Shown one piece after another: positions 8,262 through 17,335 of a stretch of DNA of 64,000 nucleotides. Source of the DNA: Cellulomonas sp. URHE0023 (GTDB taxonomy: Bacteria; Actinomycetota; Actinomycetes; Actinomycetales; Cellulomonadaceae). The notes beneath the pieces are model-generated. The model saw only the letters and a program-made list of their open reading frames with translations. It was not told where the DNA came from and searched no databases. Location of the stretch: positions 496,001 to 560,000 of the forward strand of contig NZ_JIAN01000005.1 in NCBI RefSeq assembly GCF_000688475.1. The letters are read 5' to 3'. The translations under genes and the position numbers were made by a program. How positions within the stretch are numbered: the stretch's first letter is position 1; each line of letters opens with the position of its first letter.

Positions 8262-10088
8262 ATGACCGCTACTTCCGTGCGCCCCCACGGCTCCAGCACG
8301 CACCCGACGATCGACGTCGCCAGCACGATGGACGAGTACCTGGACCGCTCCGACTGGCGCGTCAACGCCAACGCGAACCAGGGCTACTCGCTCGGCGGCC
8401 TGATCCTGCAGACCGCCGGCAAGGTGACGGCCAACTACTGGCTGTCGCAGGTCTACGAACCGGCGGTCGGGGAGGCGCACCGCGAGGGTGACCTGCACAT
8501 CCACGACCTCGACCTGCTCTCCGGCTACTGCGCCGGCTGGTCGCTGCGCATGCTGCTCAGCGAGGGGTTCAACGGGGTGCCCGGGACGATCGAGTCGAGG
8601 CCCCCGCGTCACTTCTCGTCGGCCGTCGGGCAGATCGTGAACTTCCTGGGCACCCTGCAGAACGAGTGGGCGGGCGCGCAGGCGTTCAGCTCGTTCGACA
8701 CGTACATGGCCCCCTTCGTCCGGACCGACGCCCTGGCGTACGACGAGGTCCGCCAGCTCGTCCAGGAGCTCGTGCACAACCTGAACGTGCCGTCCCGTTG
8801 GGGCACGCAGACGCCGTTCACCAACCTGACGTTCGACTGGACCTGCCCCGACGACCTGCGCGACGAGGTCCCGCTGGTCGGCGGCGAGCCCGTCGACTTC
8901 ACCTACGGCGACCTGGCCGTCGAGATGGCCATGATCAACCGCGCGTACATCGAGGTCATGACCGAGGGTGACGCGTCGGGCCGGGTGTTCACGTTCCCGA
9001 TCCCGACGTACAACATCACGCCCGACTTCGACTGGGACTCGGACAACGCCGACCGTCTGTTCGCGATGACCGCCAAGTACGGCCTGCCGTACTTCCAGAA
9101 CTTCCTGAACTCCGACCTGGAACCCGGCCAGATCCGGTCGATGTGCTGCCGCCTGCAGCTGGACCTGCGCGAGCTGCTCAAGCGTGGCAACGGGCTGTTC
9201 GGGTCTGCCGAGCAGACCGGCTCGCTCGGCGTCGTCACGGTGAACTGCGCGCGGCTCGGGTACGTGCACCGCGGCGACTGGGACGGGCTCGTGGCAGCCC
9301 TCGACGTCCTGCTCGAGCTGTCGCGAGACTCCCTGGAGCTCAAGCGCGAGGTCATCGACCGGTACATCCAGGACGGCCTGTTCCCGTACACGAAGCGGTA
9401 CCTGGCCGGCGGTCTGGCCAACCACTTCTCGACCATCGGTGTGAACGGCATCAACGAGATGGTCCGCAACTTCACCGGCGACGCGCACGACATCACCTCG
9501 CAGGAGGGCCACGCGTACGCCGTCGCCCTCCTCGACCACGTGCGCGCGCGGATGGTCGAGTTCCAGGAGCAGACCGGCCACCTGTACAACCTGGAAGCCA
9601 CGCCGGCCGAGGGCACCACGTACCGGTTCGCCAAGGAGGACCGCCGTCGCTTCCCGGACATCCTGCAGGCGGGCACCGACGCCAACCCGTACTACACCAA
9701 CTCCTCACAGCTGCCCGTGGGCTTCACCGACGACCCGTTCGAGGCCCTCGACCGCCAGGACGAGCTGCAGACCAAGTACACGGGCGGCACGGTCCTGCAC
9801 CTGTACATGTCGGAGCGGCTCTCGACGCCCGAGGCCTGCCGCAAGCTCGTCCAGCGTGCGCTCGAGAACCACCGCCTGCCGTACATCACCGTGACGCCGA
9901 CGTTCTCCATCTGCGCCTCGCACGGGTACCTCGCGGGCGAGGCGCTGAGCTGCCCGACCTGCGGCGGCGACACCGAGGTGTGGACCCGCGTCATGGGCTA
10001 CCACCGGCCCGTCTCGTCGTTCAACGTGGGCAAGAAGGGCGAGCACGAGGAGCGCCTGCACTTCTCCGAGAACGCGCTGTCGTGCTGA
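8262..10088 (+). CDS. nrdD: Anaerobic (class III) ribonucleoside-triphosphate reductase
   Basis: This enzyme makes deoxyribonucleotides from ribonucleoside triphosphates with a glycyl radical, which oxygen destroys. At 608 residues it is close in length to the phage T4 enzyme and shorter than the E. coli one; the N-terminal ATP-cone domain is absent, since the catalytic fold starts almost at once (HREGDLHIHDLDLLSGYCAGW). Active-site cysteines are visible in SGYCAGW and SMCCRLQLD. The C-terminus has a CASHG...CPTCG zinc-site region and RVMGYHRPV with the radical glycine at about G579. ATG at 8262 follows a GACGAGGA ribosome-like site. It is followed 24 bp later by its activase, indicating DNA synthesis without oxygen. 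No NrdR box is recognised upstream. Confidence 0.95.
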   Translation: MTATSVRPHGSSTHPTIDVASTMDEYLDRSDWRVNANANQGYSLGGLILQTAGKVTANYWLSQVYEPAVGEAHREGDLHIHDLDLLSGYCAGWSLRMLLSEGFNGVPGTIESRPPRHFSSAVGQIVNFLGTLQNEWAGAQAFSSFDTYMAPFVRTDALAYDEVRQLVQELVHNLNVPSRWGTQTPFTNLTFDWTCPDDLRDEVPLVGGEPVDFTYGDLAVEMAMINRAYIEVMTEGDASGRVFTFPIPTYNITPDFDWDSDNADRLFAMTAKYGLPYFQNFLNSDLEPGQIRSMCCRLQLDLRELLKRGNGLFGSAEQTGSLGVVTVNCARLGYVHRGDWDGLVAALDVLLELSRDSLELKREVIDRYIQDGLFPYTKRYLAGGLANHFSTIGVNGINEMVRNFTGDAHDITSQEGHAYAVALLDHVRARMVEFQEQTGHLYNLEATPAEGTTYRFAKEDRRRFPDILQAGTDANPYYTNSSQLPVGFTDDPFEALDRQDELQTKYTGGTVLHLYMSERLSTPEACRKLVQRALENHRLPYITVTPTFSICASHGYLAGEALSCPTCGGDTEVWTRVMGYHRPVSSFNVGKKGEHEERLHFSENALSC

Positions 10089-10112
10089 CGGCCGTGACGC
10101 TGATCGGCTGAC

Positions 10113-10772
10113 GTGCTGACCTCCACCACGAGCGACCTGGCCGTCGCAGGCCTGACTCCCCTGTCGACCTGCGACTGGCCGGGCCAGCTCGTCGCCACCG
10201 TGTTCCTGCAGGGCTGCCCTCTGGCCTGCACCTACTGCCACAACCCGTCCCTGATCGACCCTCGTGTGCCGGGGACGGTGCCGTGGACGTCCGTGACCGA
10301 CCTGCTGGGGCGTCGGCGCGGGCTGCTCGACGGCGTGGTGTTCTCAGGTGGGGAGCCGACCCGCCAGCGGGCGCTGCGCGACGCCATGCTCGAGGTGCGG
10401 TCGCTGGGTTACCGGGTGGGGCTGCACACGGCGGGGACCTACCCGAACCGCCTGGCGCAGGTGCTCGACCTGCTCGACTGGGTGGGGCTCGACATCAAGT
10501 CGGTCCCCCGGCTCTACGCCGCCCAGACGGGTGTCGACGGCTGGGACAAGGCGCTCGCGTCGCTGCGGCTCGTGCAGGCGTCGGGCACCGCGGTCCAGGT
10601 CCGGACGACCGTCGACCCGACGGTCCAGACGGCCGCCGACGTCGCGGAGCTGACGGCACTGCTCGCGGCCGTGGGCGTCGACGAGCACGTGCTGCAGGAG
10701 GTGCGGCCGGACGGCACGACGACCGCCTACCGGGAAGCGCTGTGCGAGGTGAGGCCCGGAGGTGTCGAGTAG
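10113..10772 (+). CDS. nrdG: Class III ribonucleotide reductase activating radical-SAM enzyme
   Basis: A 219-residue radical S-adenosylmethionine protein that generates the glycyl radical in NrdD. The cluster-binding motif is visible as GCPLACTYCHN with C35, C39 and C42 (CxxxCxxC), preceded by the usual STCDWPGQLVATVFLQG. FSGGEPTRQRAL is the GGE SAM-binding motif and GLDIKS follows later. It starts with GTG directly after nrdD, so the pair should be co-translated. Its last 46 bases overlap a convergent membrane-protein gene on the other strand. It could also be called the pyruvate-formate-lyase-type activase PflA on motif alone, but position beside nrdD decides the name. Confidence 0.92.
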   Translation: MLTSTTSDLAVAGLTPLSTCDWPGQLVATVFLQGCPLACTYCHNPSLIDPRVPGTVPWTSVTDLLGRRRGLLDGVVFSGGEPTRQRALRDAMLEVRSLGYRVGLHTAGTYPNRLAQVLDLLDWVGLDIKSVPRLYAAQTGVDGWDKALASLRLVQASGTAVQVRTTVDPTVQTAADVAELTALLAAVGVDEHVLQEVRPDGTTTAYREALCEVRPGGVE

Positions 10773-11215
10773 GCGAACCGCGAAGACCACCGGGAGCCCA
10801 GCCGGGACGCGGCGAACGCCCCGCCGACGATGGTCGCGAGGAACGCCACGAGTAGGACCACGACGACGGCGGCCCTGCCGGTCGGCATGCGGCCGAGCGT
10901 CTCCAGGCCCTCGTCCGTGGCGGTACCCGCCGCCATGGTGATCAGGACCAGGCAGGAGAGCAGCACCCCGGCCCACCGTGCGACCGCGGACCACCGGCGC
11001 CTTCCGACCGCCAGGGCGCCGGTCAGCGCGGCCGGGAGCATCAGGACGACGAACAGCAGGACGATCGCGGTCGACGCCTCCCAGGTGAAACCCGTCTCCT
11101 CCTGGAAGGCGTACGCCAGGAGCCGCATGAGCACGCGCGCGACGACGCCGGCCACGGCGCCCGCGCACACGGCTGCGAGGAAGGTGGCGGACAGGCGCGG
11201 CAAGGGCGTCGGCAT
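10727..11215 (-). CDS. Integral membrane protein of unknown function
   Basis: A 162-residue protein with four clear hydrophobic helices: near the N-terminus (FLAAVCAGAVAGVVARVLM), mid-protein (TAIVLLFVVLMLPAALTGALAV), after an RRRWSAVARW basic loop (GVLLSCLVLITMAAG), and near the C-terminus (AVVVVLLVAFLATIVGGAFAA). No domain is recognised. ATG at 11215 was preferred to a longer frame because the membrane topology starts there. The 3' end overlaps the end of nrdG by 46 bp in convergent orientation, unusual for this otherwise tidy region. Its own promoter would lie in the 277-bp gap before 11493. Confidence 0.6.
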   Translation of the reverse strand: MPTPLPRLSATFLAAVCAGAVAGVVARVLMRLLAYAFQEETGFTWEASTAIVLLFVVLMLPAALTGALAVGRRRWSAVARWAGVLLSCLVLITMAAGTATDEGLETLGRMPTGRAAVVVVLLVAFLATIVGGAFAASRLGSRWSSRFAYSTPPGLTSHSASR

Positions 11216-11492
11216 GAGCACTCCTTCGGGTCCGCACGGTCGGCTCGGCCAGCTACGAGGAAGAGGCGGGTACTCGACCACTGATACCGCACGCTCTTCG
11301 GCGCCGACCACCCCCGATGCACCGGATCCAGGAGTCGCTGCAGCTGCATCGGTGACGTCGCACGCCCACGGCCCCGTCCGCCGTGGGCGTGCCAGGACAG
11401 GACCAATGGCCCGGGTCACGGGCGTGCGCTCTTGGGACGATGTCAGAGCCGGCGATCCCGGCGCTCACACCTCGCCCCCACAAGGAGCTCCG

Positions 11493-11705
11493 ATGACCAC
11501 CGAGACGTTCTCCCTCCCCGCACGACGAGTGACCGCGCGCACGCACGACGTGCTCGAGACGATCTACTCGGCACCGGCGCCGCGGTGGGGCAGCTCAGCG
11601 ACCGACCATGGCAAGTTCCTGAGCTACCTCGTCGGCAGCATGGTCACCTGGGTCGTGCTCCCGCTCGTGGTCACCGGCGCCTTCGCCGCGCTCCTGTCGC
11701 TCTAG
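11493..11705 (+). CDS. Short membrane-anchored hypothetical protein
   Basis: A 70-residue protein whose C-terminal third is a single long hydrophobic helix (MVTWVVLPLVVTGAFAALLSL). The start is well supported by AAGGAG at 11482-11487, five bases before ATG. No family is recognised. It overlaps the stop of the convergent monooxygenase gene by 4 bp. The topology suggests a tail-anchored small membrane protein. Confidence 0.6.
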   Translation: MTTETFSLPARRVTARTHDVLETIYSAPAPRWGSSATDHGKFLSYLVGSMVTWVVLPLVVTGAFAALLSL

Positions 11706-13144
11706 GGACCACCGAACCAGGCGGCGAGGGCCTCGGCCAGCCGCGCGTCTGTGTGATCTCCGGCCCAGGCGACGTAGCCGTCGGGCCGGACGAGCACCGC
11801 TGACGGTGCCGCGACCTCACCGAGCACGGGCAGCTCCCACACGCCGTCGTGCTGCGCGTCGACGACCCGCACCGGGCCCGCCGGCATGACGGCCTCCACG
11901 AGGTTGAGGAGCACCGGTCGGGCGTCGTGCAGCAGGGCGTAGACGCGCGTCGGACCGTCCGCGGTCTGCAGGTCGAGGTCCGGCATGCGTCGCCCGATCA
12001 GCGGGTGCCCGTCGCCCAGGTCGTAGTGGACGTCCAGGCCGGAGAGCATCCCGGCGATGCGCCTGCGCGGCTCGTCCATGCGGAGCAGCTCCCCGACGAC
12101 TGACCGCAGGGCCGCGTGGGAGTCGTCCGGGGTGCTCAGCGCCACCTGGGCCATGATCGTGTGCAGGACCTGGGCACCGACCCGGTGCCGTTCCCGGTGG
12201 TACGTGTCCAGGAGGCTGTCCGGCGAGGCTCCGTCGACCACCCGGGCCAGCTTCCAGCCGAGGTTCATGGCGTCCTGGACGCCGATGTTCAGGCCCTGGC
12301 CGCCCTGCGGCGGATGCACGTGCGCGGCGTCGCCGGCGAGCAGGACACGCCCCGCGCGATAGGACGACGCCTGGCGGGTCGCGTCGGTGAACCGGGAGAT
12401 CCACGTCGGGCTGTGGACCCCGTAGTCGGTCCCGTACGCGGCGACCAGCGCGTCCCGGAGATCCTGCAGGGTCGGTTCGCCAGGATCGTCGACGAGCGGT
12501 TCCTGCAGCACCACCCGGTACGGGCCCGCGGCGCCGCCGTGACCGATCGGGCCGACGCCTCCCCCCTCCGGGCGCATGCCGATCTGCGGCGCACTCTCCA
12601 TCGCGACCTCGCCGATGATCCAGCCGACCGTGGCATCCGACCCCACGAAGTCGATCCCGGCCAGCTTGCGGACGATGCTGCGCCCGCCGTCGCACCCGAC
12701 GAGGTAGGCCGCCCGGAGCGCGTGTCCGTCCGACAGTGCGACGTCGACGCCCGAGTCGTCCTGGGCGATCCGCGTCACCTCCCGCTCCCGCAGGATCGGC
12801 ATCGACAGCTCGTCGACCCACTCAGCGAGGAGTCGCTCGATCTCGCCCTGCCCGAGCGCGAGCCCGTAGTTGTGGCGGGTGGGGAAGTCGCCGACGTCCA
12901 TCGGGATCCCGACGAAGCCCGTGATCTGCATGGTCCGCCCCGCGGCGAGGAACCGGTCGACGATCCCGCGCTGGTCGAGCATCTCGAGGGTGCGCGCGTG
13001 CAGTCCACCGGCTCGGGTCCCGTCGACCTGCTGGCTGGCGCGTCGTTCGACGACGACCACGTGGACGCCCGCCAGCGCCAGCTCCCCCGCGAGCACAAGC
13101 CCGGTCGGGCCGGCACCCACGATCACCACCGAGTGCTCGGTCAT
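11702..13144 (-). CDS. FAD-dependent aromatic monooxygenase (PheA/TfdB, Rox-like)
   Basis: A 480-residue group A flavoprotein hydroxylase, which uses NAD(P)H and oxygen to hydroxylate aromatic rings. All three fingerprints are present: N-terminal VVIVGAGPTGLVLAGELALAG (Rossmann GxGxxG), the DG motif YLVGCDGGRSIVRKLAGIDF, and the GD motif GRVLLAGDAAHVHPPQGGQG. The overall pattern (GGLHARTLEMLDQRGIVDRFL) resembles rifampicin monooxygenases, so inactivation of an aromatic antibiotic is possible; phenol or polyketide hydroxylation are alternatives. ATG at 13144 is preceded by GAGGGGA. The gene stands alone, with a convergent small gene on one side and a divergent one on the other. Confidence 0.88.
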   Translation of the reverse strand: MTEHSVVIVGAGPTGLVLAGELALAGVHVVVVERRASQQVDGTRAGGLHARTLEMLDQRGIVDRFLAAGRTMQITGFVGIPMDVGDFPTRHNYGLALGQGEIERLLAEWVDELSMPILREREVTRIAQDDSGVDVALSDGHALRAAYLVGCDGGRSIVRKLAGIDFVGSDATVGWIIGEVAMESAPQIGMRPEGGGVGPIGHGGAAGPYRVVLQEPLVDDPGEPTLQDLRDALVAAYGTDYGVHSPTWISRFTDATRQASSYRAGRVLLAGDAAHVHPPQGGQGLNIGVQDAMNLGWKLARVVDGASPDSLLDTYHRERHRVGAQVLHTIMAQVALSTPDDSHAALRSVVGELLRMDEPRRRIAGMLSGLDVHYDLGDGHPLIGRRMPDLDLQTADGPTRVYALLHDARPVLLNLVEAVMPAGPVRVVDAQHDGVWELPVLGEVAAPSAVLVRPDGYVAWAGDHTDARLAEALAAWFGGP

Positions 13145-13345
13145 TCGGGGTCCCCTCTCGGCGCCGCACCGGACCTACCCGGCTCACCCGCCATCGTCAG
13201 CACGCGCGGGTCCTCGGCCGCAACCCCGGACCTGCTTGCCTCGTCCTGCCCAAGACAGGTAGCGAACTACTCAGGGCCCGGAGGCGCAGCGCGGGCAACG
13301 TGGTGGTGAAGGGCTCAGCGAGCCCCCCGAACCGCGGAGACCCCC

Positions 13346-13777
13346 GTGTCCAGGACGGCGCACCTCGGCACTGTGCTCGAGTTCGAGCTGGCACCCGAGA
13401 CCCCGACCATCGCCGACGAGCCCCGGCAGCCGGCGATCGGGCGTCGGGCACGCGTGACCCTGGGAGCGCTCGGCGTCGCGGCCGCCATCGCCGGTGGGCT
13501 CACCGTCTCCGTCGCACCGGCGCTGCCTGACGAGCTCGGCCCACCCGCCGGGATCCAGCCCTTCGACTACAGGCTGTGCCACCTGGCCGAGGTGGCACCT
13601 CCCTGGAGCGACCTCGGAGCGCGGTGCGCGCTGGCGCCGCCGGGCTCGCCCTCGGGCGAGGTCTCCGCACGCGACGCGTCGGACGCCGCCACGCCGCGCA
13701 GCGTCCCGCCGGGGAGCGGCGACTACGGCACGCGGGAGTCGTCCGAGCCGGCCGTGCAGCGGATGGGTTCTCCCTGA
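13346..13777 (+). CDS. Single-pass membrane or secreted hypothetical protein
   Basis: A 143-residue protein with a cytoplasmic acidic N-terminus, a basic GRRARVTLG segment, one hydrophobic helix (about residues 36-55) and a Pro/Ser/Gly-rich outside part containing two Cys (YRLCHLAEV and GARCALA) that could form a disulfide. No known domain is seen. The start is GTG at 13346 with a GGAG element upstream. It ends 9 bp before the convergent end of the large LuxR-type regulator. Confidence 0.5.
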   Translation: MSRTAHLGTVLEFELAPETPTIADEPRQPAIGRRARVTLGALGVAAAIAGGLTVSVAPALPDELGPPAGIQPFDYRLCHLAEVAPPWSDLGARCALAPPGSPSGEVSARDASDAATPRSVPPGSGDYGTRESSEPAVQRMGSP

Positions 13778-13786
13778 GCCCAGCGG

Positions 13787-16423
13787 TCAGCGGACGTCGA
13801 TCGCCAGCGCTTCGGCGAGCTCCGAGCGGCGACGTGTGCCGAGCTTGGCGCCCGCGCGGTACAGGTGGCCCTCGACGGTCCGGACGGAACACGTCAGGCG
13901 GTCGGCGATCTGCTGGTTGGTGAGTCCCCTGGCCGCAAGGAGGACGATCTCGCGCTCGCGGCCGGTGAGGGGCACCGGCTGCGTCAGCTCGGCGAGGGCA
14001 GGCGTCCGGACCCCACCGCACGCGCCGGAGAGCCGCATCGCACGGCTCGCGCAGCGCCGTGACCGGTCAGCGAGACCTTGCCGGGCGAAGGCGACCGAGG
14101 CCTGCGCCGCTGCGTCGACGGCAGCAACCCGGTCGCCGATCTCTTCCAGACGGACCGACGCATCCTGCAGGCCGTCACCGTCGTGAGCCGCGAGCGCGGC
14201 GGCGTGTGCAGCGGTCGCGGGTGCGCGAGGTCCCTGGACGTCGTTCGCGCGTCGCAGGAGGCGGTCGACGACGGACGTGTCACCGAGGCAGACGGCAGCG
14301 TGCAGCGCAGCCACCTCGTACCCGTGCTCGTGCCGCGACGCCGCGAGGTCGGCGGCCTCCACCGCGAGCGCGACCGCCTCCGTCGTCGAGCCCTCGGCAC
14401 TCGCGACGCGGGCGCGGACGAGCAGGCGCTCGGGCTCCAGGAACGCGCAGGCCGGCGGCCACCGACGATCGGCCTCCACCAGCGCGGCCTGGGCGTCCTG
14501 CACCCGTCCGACGAGTGCGAGCGCGTCCGCGAGGCCGAGCGAACCGTGGGCGGCGAACCCGGACGTGTCGGTGTCGCCGAGTGCGGCCCGAGCCTCGTCG
14601 AAGCACCGGATGCTCGTCGGGAGGTCGCCGACGGCCCGCGCCGCGTGGCCGCGCAGAACCTCCGCGTAGAACATCGCGGGCCCCGGGATGTCGGCGCCGA
14701 TGCGCGACCGGGTCTCGGCGAGTGCCGCGGCTCCGGACACGTAGCCGGCGAGCCTCAGGGCGATCAGGTGGAAGTACGCGAGCCCGAAGCACGGCACCGC
14801 GGCGTCGGAGCTCTCCGCACCGGCCGCGTACGCGCGGTCGGCCGAGTCACCGATCTCGTCGGCACGACCGAGCAGTCCGAGCCCGCCGACGAGACCGAAC
14901 GACGCGAGGACCACCGCAGGGTCCGGGAGGAACGGTGCGGCGAGGGCCGATGCGGCGACGTCCACCGCACGCTTCGGCTCTCCTAGGTGGACGAGAATCG
15001 CGGCATCGAGTGAGTCGAGCACCGGCGGGATGCCCTCGGGGACGCCCGCCCTGGCCGCGTCCAGGACGTGCCGAGCGTCGTCGGGCCTCCGCAGCGTGTA
15101 GAAGAGGTTCGCCACGCGTTGGAACGCGGCCCTCACCTTCTCGACAGGGTCGCTCGCCGTGTCCTGCGCCGCACGCATCTGCACGTCCGCCGCAACGCCG
15201 TCGTCCAGCCAGGACAACGCGTTGCCGAGCAGCATGTGGGCGCCGAACCCGCCGCCGGCCTCGAGCGCCGCCCGGGCGAGACCCGATGCGAGCGGCAGGT
15301 CGAGCATCCGCATGGCCGTGGCGGCCGCCCGTTCGAGCTCGAGCGGATCGAGAGCCACATCAGCGTCGAGGGAGAGCACCGCCCGCACCATCGACGAGCG
15401 GTCGTCCGTCGCGTCCATCGCCTCGGCGATCTGGCCTCGGAGGCGCCGCGCCCGGAGCTCCCCCATGCCGGCGCGGAGCACCTCGCCGTACAGCGGGTGC
15501 GCCAACCGGACCACCTGCCGGCCCGCCGCATCCGTCTCCGCCCGGACGAGCCCGCGCTCCTCGGCGACCTCGACCGTCCCCAGGTCGACGAGACCCGTCA
15601 GGTCGGCCAGCCCGATCGGGTCGCACAACGCGAGCACGTCCGCCGCGGTACGCACGGGCTCGGCCAGGTCCCCGATCCTCGCGGCCACGAGGTCGCGCAG
15701 CCCCGACGAGACCGCCGGCGTTCCACGCCAGAGCCACACGTCGTCGTGCCGCGCGAGCCGGCCGGCGGCCCGCTCGTCCTCGACCAGGTGGCGCAGGTAG
15801 AGGCTGTTGCCGCCGCTCAGGTGGAACAGCCGGCGCACGGTGTCGTCCGCGACCAGGTCACCGAGCACCGTGTCCAGCACCGCGCCCGTGTCAGCCATCG
15901 TCAGTGCGGGTACCTCGATCCGGTCGATGAGGCCGTCGCGCCAGAGGACCTCCACGGCCTCGGGCAACGGCTCACCGGCGCGTGCCACGACGATGAGCGA
16001 GGCAAGCCCCTGTGCCGCCAGCTGATGGACCACGAAGGCCGACTGGTCGTCGAGGAGGTGCGCGTCGTCGATCACGAGCAGGACGCGACCCGTGCCGTCG
16101 CCCGACGCCAACGACCCCGCGATGTGCCGGACCATCTGCAGCGGATCCGTGCCACCGGGTTCGACGAACTCCGCGAACGCGCCGAGCGGCAGCGCCCGGC
16201 AGGACGCCGTCGCCGTCACCCAGCGAACCGCCGTCGAACGAGGGGCGTCGTGCGCCGCGGTGCGGGCGAGAGACGTCTTGCCCACACCGGCATCACCGAT
16301 CAGCAGCGCCCCGCGCGACGTTCGGAGCGCAGACGAGATGCCGCGCAGCTGCGTCGCGCGGCCGACCAGACTCCACGCCTGGGCCACGAGCCGAGCGTAG
16401 TGGGCCACCACCGGGCCGCACAC
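13787..16423 (-). CDS. LAL-family LuxR regulator with ATPase domain
   Basis: An 878-residue large ATP-binding LuxR regulator. The N-terminus has LVGRATQL and a Walker A motif (IGDAGVGKTSLA), then Walker B LLVIDDAHLLD; the middle is a long helical TPR-like region rich in Ala/Leu/Glu; the last 60 residues are a LuxR helix-turn-helix (TGREREIVLLAARGLTNQQIADRL then SVRTVEGHLYRAGAKLG). Such proteins activate sugar-use or secondary-metabolite genes on binding an inducer. The longest start is GTG 16423; GTG 16387 is also possible because homology begins at LVGR. It is divergent from the FMN reductase at 16501, separated by 77 bp, so that gene or itself is the simplest target. Confidence 0.88.
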   Translation of the reverse strand: MCGPVVAHYARLVAQAWSLVGRATQLRGISSALRTSRGALLIGDAGVGKTSLARTAAHDAPRSTAVRWVTATASCRALPLGAFAEFVEPGGTDPLQMVRHIAGSLASGDGTGRVLLVIDDAHLLDDQSAFVVHQLAAQGLASLIVVARAGEPLPEAVEVLWRDGLIDRIEVPALTMADTGAVLDTVLGDLVADDTVRRLFHLSGGNSLYLRHLVEDERAAGRLARHDDVWLWRGTPAVSSGLRDLVAARIGDLAEPVRTAADVLALCDPIGLADLTGLVDLGTVEVAEERGLVRAETDAAGRQVVRLAHPLYGEVLRAGMGELRARRLRGQIAEAMDATDDRSSMVRAVLSLDADVALDPLELERAAATAMRMLDLPLASGLARAALEAGGGFGAHMLLGNALSWLDDGVAADVQMRAAQDTASDPVEKVRAAFQRVANLFYTLRRPDDARHVLDAARAGVPEGIPPVLDSLDAAILVHLGEPKRAVDVAASALAAPFLPDPAVVLASFGLVGGLGLLGRADEIGDSADRAYAAGAESSDAAVPCFGLAYFHLIALRLAGYVSGAAALAETRSRIGADIPGPAMFYAEVLRGHAARAVGDLPTSIRCFDEARAALGDTDTSGFAAHGSLGLADALALVGRVQDAQAALVEADRRWPPACAFLEPERLLVRARVASAEGSTTEAVALAVEAADLAASRHEHGYEVAALHAAVCLGDTSVVDRLLRRANDVQGPRAPATAAHAAALAAHDGDGLQDASVRLEEIGDRVAAVDAAAQASVAFARQGLADRSRRCASRAMRLSGACGGVRTPALAELTQPVPLTGREREIVLLAARGLTNQQIADRLTCSVRTVEGHLYRAGAKLGTRRRSELAEALAIDVR

Positions 16424-16500
16424 GGCCCGCCGCTCGCGTTGCTCGGCCCCCCGGCCGTCGATACCGTCGAGAACACTCCTCCGGAAGGCAGGTGGCCGTC

Positions 16501-17064
16501 GTGACCTACAAGGTCGGGTACTTCGTGGGCAGCCTCTCGTCCACGTCGATCAACCGGACGCTGTCCAAGGCGCTGATCCGCCTGGCACCGGACGACCTGG
16601 AGTTCACCGAGATCCCGATCCGTGACCTCCCGCTGTACAGCCAGGACTACGACGACGACTTCCCGCCCGAGGCTCGGGCGTTGAAGGAGGCGATCGCCGG
16701 CGTCCAGGCGGTGCTGTTCATCACCCCGGAGTTCAACCGGTCCATCCCCGGGGCCCTCAAGAACGCCCTCGACTGGTCGTCGCGTCCCTGGGGGCAGAAC
16801 TCGCTCGACCACGTCCCGGCCGGGGTGATCGGGATCTCCGTCGGCCAGATCGGTACCGCCCTGGCGCAGCAGAGCCTGCGCGGGGTGCTGAGCTTCGTCA
16901 ACGCCAGGCAGATGACCGCTCCCGAGGCCTACCTTCGCTGGGCGCCGGGCATGTTCGGCGACGACGGCGAGGTCCTCGTCGAGTCCACAGCCGAGGTCCT
17001 GCGCAACTACATGGCGGAGTTCCGCGAGCACGTCGTCCGCGTCCTGACCGTCCTGCCGAGGTAG
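16501..17064 (+). CDS. NAD(P)H-dependent FMN reductase (ChrR/YieF type)
   Basis: A 187-residue flavodoxin-like reductase. VGYFVGSLSSTSINRTLSKAL is the FMN-phosphate loop, LYSQDYDDDFPPEA follows, and FITPEFNRSIPGALKNALDW is the signature of the family that reduces quinones, azo compounds or chromate with NAD(P)H. The start GTG 16501 follows AGGTGG at a 5-base spacing; GTG 16492 adds three residues. It diverges from the LAL regulator, which may control it. The likely role is two-electron quinone reduction against oxidative stress, but the true substrate is not known. Confidence 0.85.
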   Translation: MTYKVGYFVGSLSSTSINRTLSKALIRLAPDDLEFTEIPIRDLPLYSQDYDDDFPPEARALKEAIAGVQAVLFITPEFNRSIPGALKNALDWSSRPWGQNSLDHVPAGVIGISVGQIGTALAQQSLRGVLSFVNARQMTAPEAYLRWAPGMFGDDGEVLVESTAEVLRNYMAEFREHVVRVLTVLPR

Positions 17065-17178
17065 GTCCGCCGGGTCCGTCCGGGAGATGACCGAGCGGGC
17101 GCACCCTGCGCGGCCCCGCTGGGCTGGGCGCAGCACCTCGGCCGGTCGGCCGTCGCCGCGCTGCTCGACGGCCTCTGA
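17065..17178 (+). pseudogene. Ankyrin-repeat C-terminal remnant
   Basis: An open stretch without a start codon ends at TGA 17176-17178 and reads APLGWAQHLGRSAVAALLDGL, which fits the second half of an ankyrin repeat (TPLxxAxxxGxxxVxxLLL). Upstream the frame closes at the FMN-reductase stop, so only about 38 codons remain. It looks like the decayed end of a lost ankyrin-repeat gene; chance resemblance cannot be excluded. Confidence 0.4.
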
Positions 17179-17220
17179 GCTGCTGCGGTCGGTGCTCAGG
17201 AGCTGAGCGTGCTTCTGCGC

Positions 17221-17238
17221 TTCACCCGAGCGGGTGAA
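17221..17238. promoter_or_regulatory. 18-bp palindrome upstream of the secreted repeat protein
   Basis: TTCACCCG-AG-CGGGTGAA is a perfect dyad with 8-bp arms, 98 bp before the ATG at 17336. Size and position suit a dimeric repressor or activator site; a short hairpin in the leader is an alternative. No other function is visible in the gap from 17179 to 17335. Confidence 0.45.
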
Positions 17239-17335
17239 CACGCGCCGACGCGACACACGGGAATGGTAGGAACCGGTACATTTCCCCCGCGCCGCGGGCT
17301 GTCACGGGGCACTGGACTCGCTGGGGGTAGCCGCA

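Noticed and set aside
14059..15930. Long rightward open frame opposite the LuxR-type regulator
   Set aside because: It is Arg/Pro-rich and low in complexity, the usual antisense shadow of a high-GC gene. The leftward frame has clear ATPase and LuxR motifs.
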